From positions 310,001 through 374,000 of the forward strand of contig NZ_BMFC01000003.1 of the NCBI RefSeq assembly GCF_014637725.1: DNA of 64,000 nucleotides, written 5' to 3'. This DNA is from Marivita lacus (GTDB lineage Bacteria > Pseudomonadota > Alphaproteobacteria > Rhodobacterales > Rhodobacteraceae). This document shows positions 8,278 through 15,933 of the stretch, piece after piece. Below the pieces are notes generated by a model. The model saw only the letters and a list, made by a program, of their open reading frames with translations. It searched no databases and had not been told where the DNA came from. A program made the translations under genes and the position numbers. Each line of letters begins with the position of its first letter. The stretch's first letter is position 1.

Positions 8278-8736
8278 ATGAAACTGAGTACAAAAGGTCG
8301 GTATGCGATGGTCGCCCTGGCGGATATCGCGCTGCAACCGGGCGAGACGCTGGTGACGCTGGGCGATATCGCCCAGAGGCAGGATATTTCGCTGCCCTAT
8401 CTGGAACAGCTTTTCGTCAAGCTGCGCCGCGCGGGGCTCGTCGCGTCGGTGCGCGGTCCCGGTGGCGGCTACCGGCTGGCCAAGCCGGCCAGTGAGATCC
8501 GCGTGGTCGATGTGCTTGCGGCCGTGGACGAGACCGTGGATGCGATGCACAAGGGCGCCGGGGCCTCGGGCGGGCTGTCGGGCAGCCGGGCGCAGTCCAT
8601 GACCAACCGGTTGTGGGAAGGGCTGTCGGCGCAGGTCTACGTCTTCCTGCACCAGACGCGGTTGTCGGATGTGGTGGGCAACAGCCTGGCGCCGTGCCCT
8701 GCGGTGCCGAACCTCTTTGCCGTGGTGGACGAATGA
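8278..8736 (+). CDS. iscR: Rrf2-family Fe-S regulator IscR (single cysteine)
   Basis: Rrf2-family DNA-binding regulator of Fe-S cluster genes, leading the suf operon. The N-terminus MKLSTKGRYAMVALADIA and the wing motif VRGPGGGYRLAKP are diagnostic. In E. coli IscR three cysteines (92, 98, 104) bind [2Fe-2S]; here the same region (about residues 91-108) has none, and the only cysteine in the 152 residues is C140. A one-cysteine IscR has been described in Rhodobacter sphaeroides, so the cluster ligation is probably of that type. I use the ATG at 8278 rather than an upstream in-frame start because MKLSTKGRYA is the family N-terminus. Confidence 0.93.
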   Translation: MKLSTKGRYAMVALADIALQPGETLVTLGDIAQRQDISLPYLEQLFVKLRRAGLVASVRGPGGGYRLAKPASEIRVVDVLAAVDETVDAMHKGAGASGGLSGSRAQSMTNRLWEGLSAQVYVFLHQTRLSDVVGNSLAPCPAVPNLFAVVDE

Positions 8737-8770
8737 TGGGATCGCATTGGCTGCGCCAATCCGATCCGTT

Positions 8771-8885
8771 GGGGGCGCTGCCCCCGTCCCGGCGCTGTGC
8801 GCGTTCGACGCTGACACCTGTCCACCGGACAGGTGTCCGGGCGCGTCTCACCCCCCGAGGTATTTCCGAACCAGAGAAACTGGGG
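8771..8885. repeat. REP-like structured intergenic element between iscR and the desulfurase
   Basis: This gap contains GGGGGC-GCT-GCCCCC (8771-8785) and then a strong hairpin with a 10-bp perfect stem, arm ACACCTGTCC with a 3-base loop (8814-8836), followed by CACCCCCCGAGGTATTT and an AACCAGAGAAACTGGGG tail. From memory, elements combining a GGGGGCGCTGCCCCC block with CCCCCGAGGTATTT are widespread between genes in Rhodobacterales. I see only this one copy in the window. As RNA it could stall or process the iscR-suf transcript. Confidence 0.5.
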
Positions 8886-8893
8886 ACGGTCTG

Positions 8894-9940
8894 ATGGCGG
8901 GGCGCGTGTACCTTGATTACAACGCGACCATGCCGCTGCGCCCCGAGGCGCGCGACGCGATGATCGCGGCTATGGAGGTGGTTGGCAATCCCAGTTCGGT
9001 TCATGCCGAGGGGCGCGCGGCCAAGTCGCTGGTCGAACGGGCACGGGCGCAGGTCGCTGCCGCCTTCGGCGCAGAAGGTGCGGATATCGTGTTCCTGTCC
9101 GGCGCGACCGAGGCCGCGGCGCTGGCCTGCGGGGGGCGTGAGCTGTTCGGCGCGGAGATCGAACATGACGCGGTGCGGTGCTGGATCGATCCGGTGCTGG
9201 CCGCCGATGGGGCGGGCCAGGTAAGAGTGACCGAGCCGCAGCGCTCGGCGCTGCAACTGGCCAATTCGGAGACCGGGATCATCCAGAGCCTGCCGGATGG
9301 GTTGGCGGTGGTCGATGCGACACAGGCCTTTGGCAAGATCCCGATCGCGTTCAACTGGCTGGGCTGCGAGATGGCGCTGATCTCGGCGCATAAGGTCGGC
9401 GGTCCCAAGGGCATCGGCGCGCTTGTGATGAAGCGTGGCACGGATATCGCGGCGCAGATCCGTGGGGGTGGCCAGGAGATGGGACGGCGGTCCGGCACGG
9501 AAAACGTCATCGGCATCGCAGGCTTCGGGGCTGCGGCGGAGGCGGCGGCGCGGGATCTGGATGCAGGCGTCTGGGACCGGGTGGAAAAACTTAGAAACAT
9601 TCTAGATTCTTCCCTTGAGGCTGACGCCAAAGAGACTATTTTTATCGGGAAAGAAGCGCGTCGTCTGCCGAATACGACCTGTTTTGCGACCCCCGGCTGG
9701 AAGGGCGAAACGCAGGTGATGCAGATGGATCTGGCGGGCTTTGCCATAAGCGCCGGATCGGCCTGTTCGAGTGGCAAGGTCAAGGCCAGCGCGGTTCTGA
9801 CCGCGATGGGGTTGGACAAGGCCACCGCCAGCAGCGCGATCCGCGTGTCGCTGGGGCCGCAGACAACCGAAGATGACGTGATGCGGTTTGCCGAGACATG
9901 GCAGGCCAAATGGAACAAACACCGCGCACGCGCTGCGTGA
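8894..9940 (+). CDS. Cysteine desulfurase, NifS/IscS-like
   Basis: PLP-dependent cysteine desulfurase of 348 residues, which mobilises sulfur from cysteine for Fe-S assembly. The N-terminal [10 protein letters not shown], the PLP lysine in [11 protein letters not shown] and the catalytic cysteine in [13 protein letters not shown] (class I desulfurase loop) are visible. The second desulfurase of the operon, sufS, is class II, so the operon carries both types. The ATG at 8894 follows GGGGACGGTCTG. Around 9581-9655 the gene becomes markedly AT-rich and uses codons AGA and CTA, where an ICE-like motif lies (see findings). Family assignment is firm; whether to call it nifS or iscS is a matter of naming. 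Confidence 0.9.
   Translation: MAGRVYLDYNATMPLRPEARDAMIAAMEVVGNPSSVHAEGRAAKSLVERARAQVAAAFGAEGADIVFLSGATEAAALACGGRELFGAEIEHDAVRCWIDPVLAADGAGQVRVTEPQRSALQLANSETGIIQSLPDGLAVVDATQAFGKIPIAFNWLGCEMALISAHKVGGPKGIGALVMKRGTDIAAQIRGGGQEMGRRSGTENVIGIAGFGAAAEAAARDLDAGVWDRVEKLRNILDSSLEADAKETIFIGKEARRLPNTTCFATPGWKGETQVMQMDLAGFAISAGSACSSGKVKASAVLTAMGLDKATASSAIRVSLGPQTTEDDVMRFAETWQAKWNKHRARAA
9590..9606. promoter_or_regulatory. Second ICE-like motif, inside the cysteine desulfurase gene
   Basis: TTAGAA-ACA-TTCTAG (9591-9605) matches the ICE core with one mismatch. Read on the minus strand it is TAGAATGTTTCTAA, which equals the iscR promoter motif TAGAATGGTTCTAA (8176-8189) at 13 of 14 positions. It is encoded through codons CTT AGA AAC ATT CTA, unlike the G/C-ending codons around it. 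It could control an internal sense promoter or an antisense promoter. Confidence 0.5.
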
Positions 9941-9962
9941 GAAAATCGAAAGAGGTGCAAGC

Positions 9963-11486
9963 ATGGCTGCTTTGGACAACACGACCGTCAAGGAAGGCGT
10001 GGATCAGGAAACTGTCGATGCCGTGCGCGAAGTGGGTGGGGCCTATAAGCATGGCTGGAACACAGATATCGAGATGGAGTATGCGCCCAAGGGGCTCAAC
10101 ACCGATATCGTCAAGCTGATCTCGGAAAAGAACAACGAGCCGCAATGGATGACCGACTGGCGGCTGCAGGCCTATGAGCGCTGGCTGCAGAAGGAAGAGC
10201 CGACATGGGCGATGGTGGATTATCCGAAAATCGACTTCCAGAACCAGTATTACTATGCCCGTCCGAAAAGCATGGAAGTGAAACCCAAGTCGCTGGACGA
10301 TGTCGATCCCAAGCTGCTGGCCACCTATGAAAAGCTGGGCATCCCTCTCAAGGAGCAGATGATCCTTGCCGGCGTCGAGGGGGCCGAGGATGCGCCTGCC
10401 GAGACCCGCAAGGTGGCGGTGGATGCGGTTTTCGATTCCGTGTCCGTGGGCACCACGTTCCAGAAGGAATTGCGCGAGGCGGGCGTGATCTTCTGTTCGA
10501 TCTCCGAAGCGATCCAGGACCATCCCGAGTTGGTTAAGAAGTACCTTGGCTCGGTTGTGCCGGTTTCGGACAATTACTACGCGACGCTCAATTCAGCTGT
10601 CTTCTCGGACGGGTCGTTCGTCTACGTGCCGCCGGGCGTGCGCTGCCCGATGGAGTTGAGCACCTATTTCCGCATCAACGCGGAGAACACCGGCCAGTTC
10701 GAGCGGACTTTGATCATCGCGGACAAGGGCTCCTACGTGTCCTATCTCGAAGGCTGCACGGCGCCGCAGCGCGATGTGGCGCAGCTGCACGCGGCGGTTG
10801 TCGAGATCATCATCGAGGAAGACGCAGAGGTAAAATATTCCACCGTCCAGAACTGGTATCCCGGCGACGAGAACGGCAAGGGCGGTATCTACAATTTCGT
10901 GACCAAGCGGGCCGATTGCCGGGGCGACCGCGCCAAGGTGATGTGGACACAGGTCGAGACAGGTTCTGCGGTGACGTGGAAATACCCGTCCTGCATCCTG
11001 CGCGGGGACGACAGCCAGGGTGAGTTCTATTCCATCGCCATCGCCAACAATTACCAGCAGGCCGATACCGGCACGAAGATGATCCATCTGGGCAAGAACA
11101 CCAAGAGCCGGATCGTGTCGAAAGGGATCAGCGCGGGCCACGCGCAGAACACCTATCGCGGGCTGGTGTCGATGCATCCGAAGGCGAAGAACAGCCGCAA
11201 CTATACCCAGTGCGACAGCCTGTTGATCGGCTCCGAATGCGGGGCACATACGGTGCCTTATATCGAGGTCAAGAACAACTCCTCGCGCGTCGAGCACGAG
11301 GCGACCACCTCCAAGGTGGATGACGACCAGCTGTTCTATTGCCGCCAACGCGGCATGGACGAGGAAGAGGCCGTGGCACTGGTGGTCAACGGGTTCTGCC
11401 GTGACGTGCTTCAGGCGCTGCCGATGGAGTTCGCCATGGAAGCACAGCAGTTGGTGGCGATCTCGCTTGAAGGGTCGGTGGGTTAA
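9963..11486 (+). CDS. sufB: Fe-S scaffold SufB
   Basis: SufB, the scaffold on which the SufBCD complex builds Fe-S clusters in the cytoplasm; 507 residues, normal for the family. Conserved stretches include [49 protein letters not shown] and [13 protein letters not shown], with cysteines that fit the sulfur-transfer path of SufB. I chose the ATG at 9963, preceded by AAAGAGGTGCAAGC, rather than the longer open frame from 9888, which runs into the desulfurase gene. It follows the desulfurase by 22 bp. Confidence 0.95.
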   Translation: MAALDNTTVKEGVDQETVDAVREVGGAYKHGWNTDIEMEYAPKGLNTDIVKLISEKNNEPQWMTDWRLQAYERWLQKEEPTWAMVDYPKIDFQNQYYYARPKSMEVKPKSLDDVDPKLLATYEKLGIPLKEQMILAGVEGAEDAPAETRKVAVDAVFDSVSVGTTFQKELREAGVIFCSISEAIQDHPELVKKYLGSVVPVSDNYYATLNSAVFSDGSFVYVPPGVRCPMELSTYFRINAENTGQFERTLIIADKGSYVSYLEGCTAPQRDVAQLHAAVVEIIIEEDAEVKYSTVQNWYPGDENGKGGIYNFVTKRADCRGDRAKVMWTQVETGSAVTWKYPSCILRGDDSQGEFYSIAIANNYQQADTGTKMIHLGKNTKSRIVSKGISAGHAQNTYRGLVSMHPKAKNSRNYTQCDSLLIGSECGAHTVPYIEVKNNSSRVEHEATTSKVDDDQLFYCRQRGMDEEEAVALVVNGFCRDVLQALPMEFAMEAQQLVAISLEGSVG

Positions 11487-11531
11487 GGAGAGCCGGGGCA
11501 GGCCATGCCGGCCTGCGCCGCAGAGGACGCC

Positions 11532-11711
11532 ATGCCTGTTGCAGCCATTCTTTTGACATCGGTGGTCACGGGTATTTTTTGTGCAATGTTCGCGGGGATT
11601 GTTGATCCGGTGACCGACGCACTGGCCATGTGGGTCGTCATTGGCCTCGCCTTTGCGTCGGGCTTCACGGGATCGCTTTTCGCGCAGCTGGTTTTAAAGA
11701 GGAAGACATGA
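11532..11711 (+). CDS. Small two-helix membrane protein in the suf operon
   Basis: I do not recognise this 59-residue protein. It starts [22 protein letters not shown] and has a second hydrophobic stretch ([24 protein letters not shown]), so it probably spans the inner membrane twice, ending in KRKT. An in-frame ATG at 11505 would add nine residues. Its stop overlaps the start of the YbjQ-like gene as ATGA, so the two are probably translationally coupled and may act together. Confidence 0.65.
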   Translation: MPVAAILLTSVVTGIFCAMFAGIVDPVTDALAMWVVIGLAFASGFTGSLFAQLVLKRKT

Positions 11712-12028
11712 TCATCACGACGACAAACTCGATCGAAGGCCACAAGATCCTCGAATACAAGGGGATCGTTGTGGGAGAGGCGATCATGGGGGCCAACGTG
11801 GTCCGCGACCTGTTTGCGTCGATCACCGATATTGTTGGCGGGCGGTCCGGTGCATACGAGGCCAAACTGCAGGATGCCCGCGATGTGGCGATGCGCGAGC
11901 TGGAACAGCGCGCCTTGGCCCTTGGAGGCAACGCGGTGGTCGGTGTCGATCTGGATTACGAGGTTGTCGGCAATTCGATGCTGATGGTGTCGGCGAGCGG
12001 CACGGCCGTGCTGACCGACCGGGGTTGA
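11708..12028 (+). CDS. YbjQ/UPF0145 family protein
   Basis: A 106-residue protein of the YbjQ/UPF0145 (DUF74) family: it begins [19 protein letters not shown] and contains [23 protein letters not shown], and [14 protein letters not shown], the typical pattern of this pentameric fold. The family is often labelled heavy-metal-binding, but a biochemical role is not established. The ATG overlaps the preceding stop (ATGA). Its place inside the suf operon hints at a role in metal or Fe-S handling, which is inference only. Confidence 0.85.
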   Translation: MIITTTNSIEGHKILEYKGIVVGEAIMGANVVRDLFASITDIVGGRSGAYEAKLQDARDVAMRELEQRALALGGNAVVGVDLDYEVVGNSMLMVSASGTAVLTDRG

Positions 12029-12039
12029 GGCCTGTGTCC

Positions 12040-12816
12040 ATGAATGCCGTGATCAACCCGGTTGCCATCGAGGCGATAAAACCCTTTCAGATGGAAGGAG
12101 GCGGGTATCGCTTTCCATCTGCACAGTTCGTGCGGACAGAACTCTATGGTGAGCCTGTCTTTTTCACCGTTTCGGCCCCTCGGGATGTCATTCAGCAGAA
12201 ATTTCACGGCGTTGGAAATTTCTACGAGAAGGAAGAACTCGAGATTGTTCATCGGGCGTTCAAGCCCGGCGGCTTGTTTGTCGATATCGGTTCGAATGTG
12301 GGCAATCACGCTTTGTACGTGGCAAAGTTTCTGCACCCGAGCGAAGTTGTGGTCGTTGAGCCGAATCCGATCGCGTACAAGGTTCTTCTGAGCAATCTTT
12401 TCCTAAACAGGGTTGAACATCTGTTTGATCTTAACTGGATCGGCCACGGGATTTCCGAGACAGAAGGCGACTCGTTCGGAATGACGTTCCGAATGATCAA
12501 TATCGGCGGTGGTCGGATGGTCGAAGGCGAGGGAAGCATTCCCGCTGTGCGTGCCGATACGATAATCGGGGACCGGGCGCCTGCAATGATCAAGATCGAC
12601 GTTGAAGGTATGGAAATGCAGGTCTTGCGGTCCCTCACAAAGACCGTTGCACGGTGCGCGCCGCGCATCTTTATCGAAGTCGATAGCGAGAATGACGCAG
12701 AATTCGCCGCATGGATTGCGGATAACGGGTATCAGTCCGTCGAGCGGTACAGGCGCTATAGACGAAATGAAAATCACCTTCTCATCCATCGGGAAGACAA
12801 AAGTTGGAGCTTGTGA
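12040..12816 (+). CDS. FkbM-family SAM methyltransferase inserted in the suf operon
   Basis: Predicted S-adenosylmethionine-dependent methyltransferase of the FkbM family (258 residues from the ATG at 12040). The SAM motif I is in LFVDIGSNVGNHALY, the acidic motif is VVVEPNPIAYKVLLSN, and IKIDVEGMEMQVLRSL is the typical FkbM C-terminal signature. TTG at 12025 and GTG at 12034 are in-frame alternatives overlapping the previous stop; the Shine-Dalgarno does not settle this. Base composition is much less GC-rich than the neighbours: 60-base samples counted by eye gave 45% (12181-12240) and 53% (12301-12360). The sufC Shine-Dalgarno lies inside its last codons. FkbM enzymes usually methylate sugars or polyketides, so its presence here is unexpected. 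Confidence 0.8.
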   Translation: MNAVINPVAIEAIKPFQMEGGGYRFPSAQFVRTELYGEPVFFTVSAPRDVIQQKFHGVGNFYEKEELEIVHRAFKPGGLFVDIGSNVGNHALYVAKFLHPSEVVVVEPNPIAYKVLLSNLFLNRVEHLFDLNWIGHGISETEGDSFGMTFRMINIGGGRMVEGEGSIPAVRADTIIGDRAPAMIKIDVEGMEMQVLRSLTKTVARCAPRIFIEVDSENDAEFAAWIADNGYQSVERYRRYRRNENHLLIHREDKSWSL

Positions 12817-12818
12817 AA

Positions 12819-13574
12819 ATGCTGGAAATCAAAAACTTGCACGTCAAACTTGAGGAAGAGGACAAGCAGATCCTCAAGGGTGTGAACCTGACGGTCGAGG
12901 CCGGCAAGGTGCATGCGATCATGGGGCCGAACGGGTCGGGCAAATCGACCCTGTCCTACGTGCTCTCGGGCAAGGACGGGTACGCGGTCACCGAAGGATC
13001 GGCAACGCTCGAGGGCGCGGACATTCTGGACATGGAACCCGAAGAGCGCGCTGCCGCGGGCATTTTCCTGGCATTCCAGTACCCGGTCGAAATTCCGGGT
13101 GTGGGCAACATGACCTTCCTGCGCACGGCGGTGAATTCGCAGCGCAAGGCGCGCGGGCAGGACGAGATGTCGGCGACCGAGTTCCTCAAGGTGATCCGCG
13201 CCAAGGCGAAGGACCTGCAGATCGACGCCGAGATGCTCAAGCGTCCGGTCAATGTCGGGTTCTCGGGCGGCGAGAAAAAGCGCAACGAGATCCTGCAGAT
13301 GGCGATGCTGGAGCCCAAGATGTGCATCCTCGACGAGACCGATTCGGGTCTGGACGTTGACGCGATGAAGCTGGTCGCGGACGGCGTGAACGCGCTGCGC
13401 GACGAAGGCCGCGGCTTTCTGGTCATCACGCACTACCAGCGTCTGCTGGACCACATCAAACCGGATGTGGTGCACATCATGGCGGATGGCCGCATCATCA
13501 AGACGGGTGGGCCGGAACTGGCGCTCGAGGTCGAACATAACGGTTATGCGGATATCCTGGCGGAGGTGGCGTAA
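12819..13574 (+). CDS. sufC: Fe-S assembly ATPase SufC
   Basis: SufC, the ABC-type ATPase of the SufBCD Fe-S assembly complex; 251 residues. Walker A is GPNGSGKST, the ABC signature is FSGGEKKRNE, and Walker B with its SufC-specific LDETDSGLD is present. The ATG at 12819 is 9 bases after GGAG, which lies within the end of the methyltransferase gene 2 bp upstream. Its stop shares a base with the sufD start. Confidence 0.95.
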   Translation: MLEIKNLHVKLEEEDKQILKGVNLTVEAGKVHAIMGPNGSGKSTLSYVLSGKDGYAVTEGSATLEGADILDMEPEERAAAGIFLAFQYPVEIPGVGNMTFLRTAVNSQRKARGQDEMSATEFLKVIRAKAKDLQIDAEMLKRPVNVGFSGGEKKRNEILQMAMLEPKMCILDETDSGLDVDAMKLVADGVNALRDEGRGFLVITHYQRLLDHIKPDVVHIMADGRIIKTGGPELALEVEHNGYADILAEVA

Positions 13575-14851
13575 TGGCCTTGCCGCAGATCAAACAGGAT
13601 GCCACCGAGGTCCGGCTGGCGGCGCTCGACCTGCCCAAAGGTGGCTGGGCGCAGGCAGCGCGCGAGGATGCGCTGGCGCGTGTGCGTGCGATGGGTCTGC
13701 CAAGCGGGCGGGACGAATACTGGAAATACACCCGTCCGGACACGCTGGTGCAGCCGGACGCGCCCAAGGCGTCTTTGCTCGAAACAGATGAAACGCTGAT
13801 TTTCGACGATGTTGACCGGCTCAAGATCGTCTTCGTGGACGGCGTGTTCAGTGCGGCCGAGTCCGACGATCTGGCGATGGAGCACGTGTCGATCGACCGG
13901 TTGGCCGATGCTCCGGACATTCACTGGGCGAAAGACCATTACGGTGTGCTTGAAACCCGTGGGCAGACCCCGGTGCAGCGGCCTTTGGCGACGCTGAACA
14001 CGGCCTTTGCGACGGACGGTCTGCTGATTCAGGTCACCGGCAAGGCGCCGAAGCCGATCAGCGTGATTTATCGTCACGAATCAGAGACTTCCGATGCGAT
14101 CCTCCACCATGTTGTGAAGATCGAGAACGGTGCGGAACTGACCTTGCTGGAAAACGGGCCGGCTGCGGCGCGGTTCAACAAGTGCATGGAAGTCGAGATT
14201 GCGGATGGCGGCGTCTTTCACCACATCCGTGCGCAGGGGCGCGACCATGAACGCCGCGCGGCGACCGCGATCTTCACCCGGCTGGGCGAGGAATCGGTGT
14301 TCAAGTCGTTCACCCTCACGGCCAATGGCGTTCTGACGCGCAACGAATGCGTGATCGAACTGACCGGCGACAATGCGGTGGCGCATGTCGCGGGTGCCTG
14401 CGTCGGCGATGGCGATTTTCACCACGATGACACGGTGTTCATCACCCATGACGCGCTGAACTGCGAAAGCCGTCAGGTGTTCAAGAAGGTCCTGCGTAAC
14501 GGGGCGACGGGCGTGTTCCAGGGCAAGATCCTTGTCAAGCAAGGCGCGCAGAAAACCGATGGGTACCAGATCAGCCAGTCGCTTCTGTTGGACGAGGACA
14601 GTCAGTTCCTCGCCAAGCCGGAACTTGAGATCTACGCCGATGACGTGGTCTGTTCGCACGGCTCCACATCCGGTGCGATCGACGAGGAAGGCCTGTTCTA
14701 CCTGCGGTCGCGTGGGATCGAAGAGGGGCCGGCAACGGACCTTCTGACCATTGCCTTCCTTGCAGAAGCGGTCATGGAGATCGAGGACCAAGCGATTCAG
14801 GACGAAATCAACAGCCGCGTCGAGGCGTGGCTGTCTCGGCGGCGCGGCTGA
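13574..14851 (+). CDS. sufD: Fe-S assembly protein SufD
   Basis: SufD, partner of SufB in the SufBC2D scaffold complex; 425 residues. It has the N-terminal helical part with GRDEYWKYTRPD, a beta-helix core, and the C-terminal family block CSHGSTSGAIDEEGLFYLRS followed by a helical tail with FLAEAVMEIED. The ATG shares its first base with the TAA stop of sufC, so translation is probably coupled. Confidence 0.94.
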   Translation: MALPQIKQDATEVRLAALDLPKGGWAQAAREDALARVRAMGLPSGRDEYWKYTRPDTLVQPDAPKASLLETDETLIFDDVDRLKIVFVDGVFSAAESDDLAMEHVSIDRLADAPDIHWAKDHYGVLETRGQTPVQRPLATLNTAFATDGLLIQVTGKAPKPISVIYRHESETSDAILHHVVKIENGAELTLLENGPAAARFNKCMEVEIADGGVFHHIRAQGRDHERRAATAIFTRLGEESVFKSFTLTANGVLTRNECVIELTGDNAVAHVAGACVGDGDFHHDDTVFITHDALNCESRQVFKKVLRNGATGVFQGKILVKQGAQKTDGYQISQSLLLDEDSQFLAKPELEIYADDVVCSHGSTSGAIDEEGLFYLRSRGIEEGPATDLLTIAFLAEAVMEIEDQAIQDEINSRVEAWLSRRRG

Positions 14852-14857
14852 CGCGCG

Positions 14858-15346
14858 ATGCCGTTCACGCAGGATATCGCGGCCACGTATCGGCGGCCGG
14901 GCGCGGTTGTGCGCCGTCTGGCCGCCGCTGGTCACCGCGAGGACCGCGCGCTGGCCATCATCATGGGGGCCTGCGTGATCATGTTCGTCGCGCAATGGCC
15001 GCGTCTGAGCCGTGAGGCGCATCTGTCGGGGCAGGACATCAATGGTCTGCTCGCGGGTGCATTGACCGGTTGGTTGCTGTTTGCGCCCTTGTTCTTCTAC
15101 TTCGTGGCGTGGATCGCGCATCTCGTTGGAAAGGCTCTGCGCGGTACTGGCACCAGCTACGACGCGCGACTTTCCCTGTTCTGGTCGCTTTTGGCGGCGT
15201 CGCCGCTGTTCCTTCTGCTTGGCCTGACGGCAGGGTTTCTGGGTCAGGGGATCGAGCAGCAGATCGTGGGCGTGGTGTGGTTCTGCGTCGTCATGTGGTT
15301 CTGGATCGCCAGCATGCTGGCGCTCTATCGCGGGGTCGCGGCGTGA
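14858..15346 (+). CDS. Yip1-like membrane protein (first of two)
   Basis: Integral membrane protein of 162 residues with about four hydrophobic segments (around ALAIIMGACVIMFVAQW, GLLAGALTGWLLFAPLFFYFVAW, LFWSLLAASPLFLLLGLTAGF and IVGVVWFCVVMWFWIASMLAL). The layout resembles the Yip1/DUF-type domain found in alphaproteobacterial membrane proteins; this is a weak match by eye. It starts 6 bp after sufD and overlaps the next membrane gene (GTGA). Its role in Fe-S assembly, if any, is unknown. Confidence 0.7.
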   Translation: MPFTQDIAATYRRPGAVVRRLAAAGHREDRALAIIMGACVIMFVAQWPRLSREAHLSGQDINGLLAGALTGWLLFAPLFFYFVAWIAHLVGKALRGTGTSYDARLSLFWSLLAASPLFLLLGLTAGFLGQGIEQQIVGVVWFCVVMWFWIASMLALYRGVAA

Positions 15347-15933
15347 CGGTTGCGGGATTTTTCAGGCTTGCTTTCAACACGGTGACCGCGCCGCGCGACG
15401 TGGCGCGGCTGCTTATCGCCATGAACCTGTCATCGCAGGTGCTCTGGCTGGCCTTTGCGCTGGTGATCGTGCTGAACACGCTGATGTTCACGCTGTCACT
15501 GATGCTGATGCCGGCGGACGACCTGTTCGGCGCGGAGCTGGCCAACCCGACCGTGTTCGGCGCAATGCTGGCGGTGTCGGTCGCGGCGCTGATCGTGGCG
15601 GTGACACTCTGCGGCCGTCCATTGGGTGGGCAGGCGAGCTATGCGCAGATCGCCATCCTCGTGATCTGGTTGCAGGCGTTGCGTTTTCTGATGCAGGCGG
15701 TGGTGGCCCTGATCGGCCCGATCAGCCTGTTCCTGTCGGGGGTCCTGATCAGCGCCGCATCGGTGCTGGGCATCTGGATCTTCGTGAACTTCATTGATGT
15801 GGCCCACGAGACTGGGAGCCTGCTGCGTGCAGGGCTGGTCTTGTTGCTGGCCGTGGTGGGCATGATGCTGGGGCTGAGCCTGGTCTTCAGCCTTCTCGGC
15901 GTCCAGACCGGAGGAATACCTGGATATGTATGA
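15343..15933 (+). CDS. Yip1-like membrane protein (second of two)
   Basis: Integral membrane protein of 196 residues with five hydrophobic segments. I place its start at the GTG at 15343, which overlaps the previous stop as GTGA; the protein then begins TVAGFFRLAFNTVTAPRDVARLL, an N-terminal pattern common to Yip1-domain proteins. It overlaps the sufS start by 8 bp, so it is tightly embedded in the operon. With the preceding gene it may form a membrane pair. Function is unknown. Confidence 0.72.
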   Translation: MTVAGFFRLAFNTVTAPRDVARLLIAMNLSSQVLWLAFALVIVLNTLMFTLSLMLMPADDLFGAELANPTVFGAMLAVSVAALIVAVTLCGRPLGGQASYAQIAILVIWLQALRFLMQAVVALIGPISLFLSGVLISAASVLGIWIFVNFIDVAHETGSLLRAGLVLLLAVVGMMLGLSLVFSLLGVQTGGIPGYV

